A DNA stretch of 15,363 nucleotides, from contig DCIK01000039.1 of NCBI GenBank assembly GCA_002315975.1, positions 1 to 15,363 of the forward strand, written 5' to 3'. The position numbers and the translations under genes are program-made. The notes beneath the pieces were generated by a model. It was not told the DNA's origin, made no database searches, and was given only the letters and a program-made list of their open reading frames with translations. Source of the DNA: Clostridiales bacterium UBA1728 (lineage in GTDB: Bacteria > Bacillota > Clostridia > Oscillospirales > Oscillospiraceae). The number at the start of each line of letters is the position of its first letter. Positions within the stretch are counted from its first letter, which is position 1. Positions 1 to 6,192 of this stretch are shown piece by piece.

Positions 1-24
1 GGGAAGATAGGTCAACGCCAACAT

Positions 25-54
25 AAAAGACGCTCGAAAGAGCGTCTTTTTTCT
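25..54 (+). terminator. Rho-independent terminator of an off-window upstream gene
   Basis: An 11-bp perfect stem (25-35 with 40-50) closes a GAAA tetraloop and runs into a T tract (47-52). No complete gene precedes it in the window, so it probably ends a gene lying to the left. It insulates the promoter that follows directly. Confidence 0.85.
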
Positions 55-82
55 TTACCTTTATCACTTTGTGTGTTATACT
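54..82 (+). promoter_or_regulatory. Sigma-A-type promoter of the sensor phosphatase gene
   Basis: A -35-like TTTACC (54-59) lies 17 bp upstream of a -10 TATACT (77-82). Transcription would start near 89, only about 15 nt before the ATG at 105, leaving little more than the ribosome binding site GAGGAGG (91-97) as leader. Confidence 0.55.
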
Positions 83-104
83 CTATCGACGAGGAGGCGA
101 TACT

Positions 105-2930
105 ATGTATGTGCCATATCTTCAGCTTTGCGCTGCGTCTCTGCTGCCTGTGATTCTTTCCGTAGTGTTTTTCAAATGTGAGCAGAACAAGCGCTTCGCT
201 ACTCTTCCTAATAAAACAAAACAGCTGATCTTTGGTGTCTCCTTCGGTCTGCTGGCCATGATCGGAACGGAGTTCGGCATTCCGCTCAACGGTGCCATCA
301 TCAACTGTCGAGATGCTTCCGTTATGTGTGCCGGTCTTCTTTTCGGCGGCCCTGCCGGTGTGATCGCAGGTCTGATCGGCGGAATGGAACGCTGGCTCTG
401 TGTGTACTGGGGCGGCGGCACATTCACCAGAGTTGCCTGCAGTGTGTCCACCATGCTGGCCGGTGTTTATGCAGCTTCACTGAGAAAATATCTCTTTGAT
501 TATAAAAAGCCCAGTTGGGCTTTGGCAGGTCTTGTTGGTCTGGTTATGGAGGTTTTTCACCTGACCATGGTGTTCATCACGAACCTGAACGACACCGAAA
601 GAGCCACAGAGGTTGTAAGGGTATGCAGCCTGCCTTTAATCCTGTCAAATGCCCTTTCTCTCCTGATGGCAACGCTTGTCCTATCCCTGCTTTCGGGCGA
701 TTTTTCCGCGGAAAAGGTGGCGCACCCCCGCATATCCCAGACCATTCAGCGCTGGCTTATGATCTGCGTTGTGGTGACTTTCCTGACTACCTCCGCTATG
801 GTGAATGTTCAGCAGAACAAAATGGCAAGCAGACAGACCGAGAGTCAGCTCCGTCTCAGTCTGGAGGATGTGGAAGCTGCTATCCACGATGCGTCCGATA
901 AGAATATTCTGGATCTGACCAAAAAAGCGCTGCTCAAGATTTATTACGGCGATCTTCAGTTTGTGGCGAAATCTGCCGATGTTGCCGAAATCAATGTCAT
1001 TGACAGCAACGGCATCATCGTAAAGTCCACATATCCTGATTTTCTTGGCTATAATATGGCCGATGGTGAGCAATCAGCAGAATTCCTTCCCCTTCTGGAC
1101 GGCACGGTCACCGAAATGGTGCAGGCCTACGGGCCCATCAGTTATGATTCGTCTATCAGCCGCAAGTATGCAGCCATCGTGTCCCGCTATGGCGGCTTCG
1201 TCCAGGTGGGCTTTGATTCCAGCCAATTCCAGAAATACCTCTCCACCACCATTCCCGAATGCATCCGCTATCGCCATGTGGGAACTGACGGCTTCCTCTT
1301 TGTATCCAACGAAGCGGGCGAGTTTGTCGCCGGCGCAGAGCAGTTTGGCGTAGAGAGTGTTTCGGAGCTACCTGAGCTGCAGGCCCTGCTTTCGTCCTCT
1401 GCTGCGCCCGAAACGGTTCACCGACTGAATCTCGGGAGCGATGAGTATTTCCTGATGTTTACCGACACAGAGGGCTATCGGATATTTTCCGTGATTCCTG
1501 TGGATGCCGCCATGGAAAACCGCAATGTTGTGGTGTTTGCCAATTCCTATCTGCAGATTCTCACCTTTGCCGTTCAGTTTCTCCTGATCTACATTTTGAT
1601 CAAAAAGGTTGTTGTGAACAACATTCTGACGGTGAATGAGTCTCTGAGCAAAATTACCGACGGCGATCTGGATGTTACCGTGGATGTTCGGGATAATCTG
1701 GAGTTTTCAAGTCTTTCCGATGACATCAACAGCACGGTTGCAACCATGAAACGCTATATCGCCGAGGCGGCTGCGCGGATTGATGCGGAGCTGGAGTTTG
1801 CCAGAAGCATCCAGACCTCTTCGCTGCCCAATACCTTTCCACCTTTCCCCAACCATACAGAGTTTGACATTTTTGCCCTGATGGATACGGCCAAAGAAGT
1901 GGGCGGTGACTTTTACGATTTCTACCTGCTGGGTGAGGACAAGCTTTGCTTTGTGGTCGCGGATGTTTCCGGCAAGGGCATTCCCGCTTCGCTCTTTATG
2001 ATGCGGGCCAAGACCGAACTCAAGCGTCTTGCGGAGACGGGTGCGGATCTTGATGCGGTGTTCTCCAAGGCCAACCGGGACCTTTGCAGCGGAAACGAGG
2101 CGGGTATGTTTGTTACCGCCTGGATGGGTATTATGGATCTGCGTACCGGTATGGTGGAGTTTGTCAACGCCGGCCATAATCCGCCCCTGATTAACTACGA
2201 AAACAGCGGCTTTGAGTATCTTCGCAGCCGCGCAGGTCTGGTGCTGGGTGGTATGCCGGACATGAAATACAGAAGAATGAGTATCCAGCTTAATAAGGGT
2301 GATATACTCTTCCTCTATACCGACGGTGTTACCGAGGCAACCAATGCCGAAAATCAGCTCTTTGGCGAGGATCGGCTCATAAGCGCACTGGATGATGCGG
2401 AATACAGCGATATGCAGAGCCTGTGCGCCTGCGCGAAAACCAGCGTGGAAGCCTTTGTGGCTTCCGCACCCCAGTTTGACGATATTACAATGTTTGCAAT
2501 CCGATTTTTCGGGAGGAGTTATCCGACTATGCACTTCGACAAAGCTTCTATTGCTGACATCAGCACCGTAACCGAGTTCGTGGAAAGCGAACTGGAAAAG
2601 CTGGACTGCCCCATGAACATTTCCATGAAGCTGTCCGTAGCCATTGACGAGATTTTCAGCAACATCGTCTACTATGCCTACGAAGGGGGAAGCGGCCCTG
2701 TTACTGTGGAGGTGCGTCCGCAGGCGGAGCCTCTGGGTGTAACGCTGGTCTTTGAGGATGAGGGTGTGCCCTATAATCCGCTGGCTAAGCAAGACCCCGA
2801 TGTGTCCCTCTCCGCGGACGATCGCGCCATAGGCGGTCTGGGCATCCTCATAGTCAAGAAGTTCATGGACGATGTGAGCTATGAGTATAAGAAGGGGAAG
2901 AATGTCCTGAGTCTCTATAAACAGTTCTGA
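105..2930 (+). CDS. Multidomain sensor: 5TM-LYT / sensor / HAMP / SpoIIE-PP2C phosphatase / RsbW-like ATPase
   Basis: This membrane protein has 941 aa. The ATG at 105 is preferred over an in-frame TTG at 69 because GAGGAGG lies 7 nt upstream of it. Residues 1-190 are hydrophobic with the LytS-type N..R motif (GAIINCRD, about 62-69) and a GLLFGGPAG stretch. A transmembrane helix at 217-236 leads to an extracellular, Cache-like region (about 237-470). A second helix (474-500) leads into HAMP and a coiled coil. The SpoIIE/PP2C domain follows with GGDFYD (about 600-605), DVSGKG (620-625), D740 in TDGVTE and DD792-793, the metal-binding acidic residues of the family. From about 809 an HATPase_c domain shows E849/N853 (N box), D885 (G1) and GGLG 910-913 (G2). 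By family knowledge such proteins control partner switching: the phosphatase acts on a phosphorylated anti-anti-sigma factor, and the kinase-like domain acts oppositely or binds it. No partner gene is adjacent. The ligand is unknown. Confidence 0.9.
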   Translation: MYVPYLQLCAASLLPVILSVVFFKCEQNKRFATLPNKTKQLIFGVSFGLLAMIGTEFGIPLNGAIINCRDASVMCAGLLFGGPAGVIAGLIGGMERWLCVYWGGGTFTRVACSVSTMLAGVYAASLRKYLFDYKKPSWALAGLVGLVMEVFHLTMVFITNLNDTERATEVVRVCSLPLILSNALSLLMATLVLSLLSGDFSAEKVAHPRISQTIQRWLMICVVVTFLTTSAMVNVQQNKMASRQTESQLRLSLEDVEAAIHDASDKNILDLTKKALLKIYYGDLQFVAKSADVAEINVIDSNGIIVKSTYPDFLGYNMADGEQSAEFLPLLDGTVTEMVQAYGPISYDSSISRKYAAIVSRYGGFVQVGFDSSQFQKYLSTTIPECIRYRHVGTDGFLFVSNEAGEFVAGAEQFGVESVSELPELQALLSSSAAPETVHRLNLGSDEYFLMFTDTEGYRIFSVIPVDAAMENRNVVVFANSYLQILTFAVQFLLIYILIKKVVVNNILTVNESLSKITDGDLDVTVDVRDNLEFSSLSDDINSTVATMKRYIAEAAARIDAELEFARSIQTSSLPNTFPPFPNHTEFDIFALMDTAKEVGGDFYDFYLLGEDKLCFVVADVSGKGIPASLFMMRAKTELKRLAETGADLDAVFSKANRDLCSGNEAGMFVTAWMGIMDLRTGMVEFVNAGHNPPLINYENSGFEYLRSRAGLVLGGMPDMKYRRMSIQLNKGDILFLYTDGVTEATNAENQLFGEDRLISALDDAEYSDMQSLCACAKTSVEAFVASAPQFDDITMFAIRFFGRSYPTMHFDKASIADISTVTEFVESELEKLDCPMNISMKLSVAIDEIFSNIVYYAYEGGSGPVTVEVRPQAEPLGVTLVFEDEGVPYNPLAKQDPDVSLSADDRAIGGLGILIVKKFMDDVSYEYKKGKNVLSLYKQF
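2511..2531 (+). promoter_or_regulatory. Internal ribosome binding site and ATG at the start of the ATPase domain
   Basis: GGGAGGAG (2511-2518) lies 10 nt before an in-frame ATG (2529), inside the phosphatase gene and exactly at the junction between the PP2C and HATPase_c domains. Initiation there would give a 133-aa RsbW-like protein. The motif and spacing are visible; that it is used is inference. Confidence 0.45.
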
Positions 2931-2934
2931 ATAA

Positions 2935-2995
2935 TGGGAATTGGGGACGGTTCTCGTTTCCCAAAGTGGGAATTGAGAACCGTCCCCAATTCCCA
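2935..2995. repeat. 61-bp palindromic repeat, copy A
   Basis: Perfect 21-bp inverted arms (2935-2955 and 2975-2995) flank a 19-nt centre that itself folds (TTCCCA-AAG-TGGGAA), so almost the whole unit is one hairpin. It is identical over 61 bp to 8751-8811. There is no T tract, so it is not a classic terminator. It ends 3 nt before the GGAGG of the next gene. The form is REP/MITE-like; the mobilising enzyme is not in the window. Confidence 0.9.
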
Positions 2996-3011
2996 AATGG
3001 AGGTATTTATC

Positions 3012-3473
3012 ATGGCTAAAAGGAAAAGCATCTGCGGCGTTGACTGCGAGAAATGCCCGAATCAGCAGCTCTGCCCGGGCTGCGCCGAGACGGACGGGAG
3101 GCCCTTCGGCGGTAAATGCGTGGCGGCGGAGTGCTGCCGCTGCGGCGGAAAAACCGCATACGAGACGCTGAAGAGCGAGCTTTGTGCGGAGTTTAACGCC
3201 CTTGGCATCCCCGGTCTGCCCCGGGTCACAGAGCTCAATGAGCTGCCCGGCTCCTATGTGAATCTGGAGTACCCCCTGGGCAACGGCAGCTCCGTGAAGC
3301 TGCTGGACGACTGCCGCATCTATCTGGGCAACCAGCTCCCTGACGAGCTCCACCCCGACAGCGAGCGCTGCTTCGGCATTCTCTGCGATGAGACTATGCT
3401 CATCGTTTGTACTTACGGCAGCATGGGCGCTGAGCCCCAGCTGCTCTGCTACAGGAGACGAGACATCAAATGA
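3012..3473 (+). CDS. DUF3795-like cysteine-rich protein
   Basis: This 153-aa soluble protein has an N-terminal cysteine cluster (C8, C12, C15, C21, C24, C36, C41, C42, C44) arranged as CGxDCxxCP...CPGC, typical of DUF3795 zinc-cluster-like proteins. The remaining residues (about 50-153) form a globular region with no motif I recognise. Start: an ATG at 2934 is in frame but would translate the palindromic repeat into a 26-residue tag. ATG 3012 has GGAGG (2999-3003) at a normal distance and begins MAKRKSICG, as family members do. The stop overlaps the next start (ATGA at 3470), so it is the first of four translationally coupled genes ending with a two-component system. Biochemical function is unknown; metal binding is inferred from the cysteines. 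Confidence 0.75.
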   Translation: MAKRKSICGVDCEKCPNQQLCPGCAETDGRPFGGKCVAAECCRCGGKTAYETLKSELCAEFNALGIPGLPRVTELNELPGSYVNLEYPLGNGSSVKLLDDCRIYLGNQLPDELHPDSERCFGILCDETMLIVCTYGSMGAEPQLLCYRRRDIK

Positions 3474-3661
3474 AAGAAGATACCATTCATACTCTGCTCT
3501 GCCTTCTGGGCGTGGGCTTTCTGCTGACGGGACTGGGTCTGCTACTGCTGAATATGTTTTTCAAGCCGGCGGTAAACCTGCTGCCCTACGGCCTTGGCTG
3601 CGTCCTGGCGGGCAATCTGATCAACACGATTCGCAATATCCGACTGAAAAAGAACAAATGA
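3470..3661 (+). CDS. Small two-helix membrane protein
   Basis: This 63-aa hydrophobic protein has a first helix at about residues 8-30, with a leucine/glycine-rich stretch, a short FKPAVN loop, a second helix at about 36-54 and a basic tail (RNIRLKKNK). I do not recognise a family. It is supported as a gene by ATGA overlaps at both ends (3470-3473 with the DUF3795-like gene and 3658-3661 with the response regulator), by GGAG (3454-3457) upstream, and by its hydrophobic composition. Its place directly before the regulator/kinase pair suggests an accessory role in the Bce-type module, for instance with the small kinase in the membrane. That role is inference. Confidence 0.7.
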   Translation: MKEDTIHTLLCLLGVGFLLTGLGLLLLNMFFKPAVNLLPYGLGCVLAGNLINTIRNIRLKKNK

Positions 3662-4350
3662 GCGACAACACATACCGAATCTATATTGTGGAAGACGACA
3701 GAACCATAGCCTCAGAGCTGCAGCTTTTGCTGGAGCGCTGGGGCTATGTCGTCAGGACGGCGGAAAACTTTCGCTCCGTCACCGACGAGGTCAGAGCCTT
3801 CTCGCCCCAGCTGATCCTCATGGACATCGGTCTGCCCTTCTACAATGGCTACTACTGGTGCACGGAGATACGCCGCTTTTCCACGGTGCCCATCGTATTT
3901 CTCTCCTCGGCCACGGACAATATGAACATCGTCATGGCCATGGATATGGGCGGGGATGACTTTATCGCCAAGCCCTTCGATGCCGCCGTGCTCATGGCTA
4001 AGCTCCGCTCCCTGCTCCGGCGCAGCTACGACCTGCGCTCGGCTGCAGCGGAACCGGAGTACCGGGGTGCCAGCCTGAACACCGCCGACTTCTCCCTGCG
4101 CTACGGGGGAGAGCGGCTGGAGCTGAGCAGGAACGAATACCGCATCCTCCTGACCCTCATGGAGAGCAAGGGTCGCATCGTCAGCCGGGAGAAGCTCATG
4201 GAGACTCTCTGGCAGACAGACTGCTTCGTGGATGAAAACACCCTGACGGTGAATGTGAACCGCCTTCGGAAAAAGCTGGATGCCCTGGGGCTGGAGGGCT
4301 ATATCACCACGAAGCACGGCGTGGGCTACGGCATCGGGGTGGAGGGATGA
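3658..4350 (+). CDS. Response regulator, OmpR/PhoB family, BceR-like
   Basis: This 230-aa regulator has a receiver domain (about 7-118) with acidic pocket E12/D13/D14, phosphoacceptor D56 in LILMDIGLP, S83 and K105 (AKPF). A winged-helix DNA-binding domain (about 140-226) follows with an RNEYRIL helix and a TLTVNVNRLRKKL recognition region. The open frame extends upstream to 3388, but the ATG at 3658 overlaps the previous stop and gives the normal receiver N-terminus (YRIYIVEDD). The kinase follows with an ATGA overlap at 4347. Kinase type and the adjacent BceAB-like transporter place it in the Bce family, which activates its transporter genes. A matching operator lies at 5322-5335. Confidence 0.93.
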   Translation: MSDNTYRIYIVEDDRTIASELQLLLERWGYVVRTAENFRSVTDEVRAFSPQLILMDIGLPFYNGYYWCTEIRRFSTVPIVFLSSATDNMNIVMAMDMGGDDFIAKPFDAAVLMAKLRSLLRRSYDLRSAAAEPEYRGASLNTADFSLRYGGERLELSRNEYRILLTLMESKGRIVSREKLMETLWQTDCFVDENTLTVNVNRLRKKLDALGLEGYITTKHGVGYGIGVEG

Positions 4351-5324
4351 AGCTCTTTTCCACCTTCCTGCGGCAAAAGCGCAGAGCCATCCTCTTTTAT
4401 CTGGCCTCCGGGCTGCTTCTGCTGCTGAGCTTCCTTCTCTACGGTCTGCCCCTGTCGGCGGTGGCTTATCCGCTCTGCCTCTGCGCTCTTTTAGGGCTGG
4501 TGGAGCTGCTGCGCGAATACACAGCCGTCCGGCGGCAGCACGCTCGCATGGAGGAGCTGATGACCCTCAGCTATGAGCTGCTGCAAAATCTGCCGGAGAG
4601 CCGCAGCATCGCCGAGAGTGACTATCAGAATCTCGTGCTCCGCCTCCGCCGGGAGCTGGAGACCATGGCGCGTGAGGACAGCAACCGCTATTTTGAGGCG
4701 CTGGATTACTACACCGTCTGGGCGCACCAGATCAAAACCCCCATTGCCGCCATGAAGCTCCGTTTGCAGCGGGAGGACAGCCCCCTTGCCCGGGAGCTGG
4801 GCGGTGAGCTCTTCCGGGTGGAGCAATATGCCGACATGGTTATGGCCTACCTCCGGCTGGAGGAGGGGGAGGGAGACTATGTGTTCCGGGAGCTGGAACT
4901 GGATGCGCTGCTCCGGGGCTGCATACGCCGCTTCTCCACGGAGTTTATCTCCAAGCGCCTGACTCTCAGCTATGAGCCTACGGAAAGGCGGCTGGTCAGC
5001 GATGAGAAGTGGCTCTCCTTTGTGGTGGAGCAGTTGCTCTCCAACGCCGTGAAATACACCCAGCAAGGGGGCATCAGCATCTCTCTTTCCGGCAACGAGC
5101 TATGCATTGCCGACACGGGCATGGGCATTGCGCCGGAGGATGTGCCCCGTATCTTCGACAGGGGCTACACCGGCTATAACGGCCGCAAGGACAAGCGAGC
5201 CAGCGGCATCGGCCTGTATCTCTGCAAGCGGGTCTGTGCAAAGCTGGGGATGAGTCTCCGCTGCGAGTCCACCCTTGGCGTGGGTACAAAAATGTATATC
5301 TCCCTTCCGGAAGAGAAAATGTGA
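4347..5324 (+). CDS. Intramembrane-sensing histidine kinase, BceS-like
   Basis: This 325-aa kinase has two N-terminal helices (about 14-32 and 38-53) joined by only a few outside residues, the hallmark of intramembrane-sensing kinases that read the state of a partner ABC transporter rather than a ligand. The phosphorylated histidine is H127 in VWAHQIKTP, the Bce-type H box. The ATPase domain shows N233 (N box), D256 (DTGMGI, G1) and G287-G289 (GIGL, G2). The start codon overlaps the regulator stop (ATGA), with GGAGGG just upstream. It would phosphorylate D56 of the adjacent regulator when the BceAB-like transporter detects peptide antibiotic or undecaprenyl-linked targets. The role is known from the family; the inducer here is unknown. 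Confidence 0.93.
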   Translation: MKLFSTFLRQKRRAILFYLASGLLLLLSFLLYGLPLSAVAYPLCLCALLGLVELLREYTAVRRQHARMEELMTLSYELLQNLPESRSIAESDYQNLVLRLRRELETMAREDSNRYFEALDYYTVWAHQIKTPIAAMKLRLQREDSPLARELGGELFRVEQYADMVMAYLRLEEGEGDYVFRELELDALLRGCIRRFSTEFISKRLTLSYEPTERRLVSDEKWLSFVVEQLLSNAVKYTQQGGISISLSGNELCIADTGMGIAPEDVPRIFDRGYTGYNGRKDKRASGIGLYLCKRVCAKLGMSLRCESTLGVGTKMYISLPEEKM

Positions 5325-5335
5325 CAGCCCTGTAA
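5322..5335. promoter_or_regulatory. BceR-type operator (TNACA-N4-TGTAA)
   Basis: TGACA-GCCC-TGTAA matches the BceR-family inverted-repeat consensus TNACA-N4-TGTAA. It overlaps the kinase stop codon and lies about 55 bp upstream of the TATAAT serving the transporter genes. A further half site TGTAA occurs at 5352-5356. The match and position are seen; binding is inferred. Confidence 0.6.
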
Positions 5336-5354
5336 GATATGAAGGGAAAAATGT

Positions 5355-5385
5355 AAGCCGCTTCGATTTTTTGAAGCGGCTTTTT
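5355..5385 (+). terminator. Terminator after the two-component genes
   Basis: A 10-bp stem (5355-5364 with 5373-5382) with an 8-nt T-rich loop is followed by TTTTT. It separates the regulator/kinase operon from the transporter pair, so the latter needs its own promoter. Confidence 0.8.
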
Positions 5386-5395
5386 CCGGTATAAT
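5367..5395 (+). promoter_or_regulatory. Promoter of the transporter operon (consensus -10, weak -35)
   Basis: A perfect -10 TATAAT (5390-5395) stands just after the terminator. At 17-bp spacing the -35 position (5367-5372) falls in the terminator loop and reads TTTTTT, a poor match. A good -10 with a poor -35 fits activation by the BceR-like regulator at 5322-5335. The transcript would start near 5402, shortly before GAGGAGG (5414-5420). Confidence 0.55.
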
Positions 5396-5427
5396 GGGTC
5401 CATCCCAAATCCCGAGGAGGATATTTT

Positions 5428-6192
5428 ATGAGTATACTGGAAGTCAGAGGACTGAAGAAAATCTATAAGACCCGTCTGGGTGGAGCCGAGGTGGAAGCGC
5501 TGAGGAATGTGAGCTTCACGGTGGAGGCAGGGGACTATCTGGCCATCATGGGCGAGAGCGGCAGCGGCAAGACCACGCTGCTGAATATCCTTGCGGCGCT
5601 GGACCGACCCACGGCGGGAACTGTGCTGCTGGACGGGCAGGACTTTTCTGCGTTGGAGGAGAGCACGGTGGCCCGCTTTCGCCGGGACAACTTAGGCTTT
5701 GTGTTTCAGGACTTTAATCTGCTGGACACCTTCACCATCGAGGATAATATCTATCTGCCGCTGGTGCTCTCCGATACGAACTATGTGCTGATGCAGGAGC
5801 GGCTGCAGCCCCTTGCCCGGCGGCTGGGCATAGAGGAGCTGCTGCGGAAATATCCCTATGAGGTCTCCGGCGGACAGAAGCAGAGGGCAGCGGTAGCGCG
5901 GGCACTGATTACGGAGCCGAAGCTGCTCCTGGCGGACGAGCCCACCGGGGCGCTGGATTCCAGAGCCTCCGATGAGCTGCTGCGCATATTCAAGGAAGTC
6001 AACCGCAGCGGCCAGACTGTTCTGATGGTGACCCACTCGGCCAGAGCTGCCAGCACAGCCTCCCGGGTGCTGTTCATCCGGGACGGTGAGGTGTTCCACC
6101 AGCTCTACCGGGGGGAGGACAGCGACGAGCGCTTCTACGGCCGCATTTCCGATACCCTGACGGCTCTGCACAAAGGCGGTGAGGGCGCATGA
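5428..6192 (+). CDS. ABC transporter ATPase, BceA-type
   Basis: This 254-aa nucleotide-binding subunit has Walker A GESGSGKTT (42-50), Q-loop Q94 (VFQDFNLLD), signature VSGGQKQR (146-153), Walker B LLLADEP with catalytic E171, D-loop ALD (175-177) and H-loop H203. The VFQDFNLLDTFT motif and the DEPTGALDS sequence place it in the MacB/LolD/BceA group. GAGGAGG lies 7 nt before the ATG. The permease overlaps by ATGA (6189-6192). With BceB it forms a transporter that removes peptide antibiotics from their lipid targets and signals to the BceS-like kinase. Confidence 0.95.
   Translation: MSILEVRGLKKIYKTRLGGAEVEALRNVSFTVEAGDYLAIMGESGSGKTTLLNILAALDRPTAGTVLLDGQDFSALEESTVARFRRDNLGFVFQDFNLLDTFTIEDNIYLPLVLSDTNYVLMQERLQPLARRLGIEELLRKYPYEVSGGQKQRAAVARALITEPKLLLADEPTGALDSRASDELLRIFKEVNRSGQTVLMVTHSARAASTASRVLFIRDGEVFHQLYRGEDSDERFYGRISDTLTALHKGGEGA

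Noticed and set aside
3..26. Possible 3' end of a gene (reading frame ending TAA at 24-26)
   Set aside because: It is only seven codons long and cannot be distinguished from chance, although the terminator at 25-54 makes an upstream + strand gene likely.
2935..2995. Palindrome copy A as a terminator of the phosphatase gene
   Set aside because: There is no T tract on either side, and the identical copy B sits in a promoter region rather than at a gene end.
1707..3353. 548-aa open frame on the - strand
   Set aside because: It is antisense to the phosphatase, the repeat and the DUF3795-like gene, has no family features, and exists because of the codon bias of the real genes.
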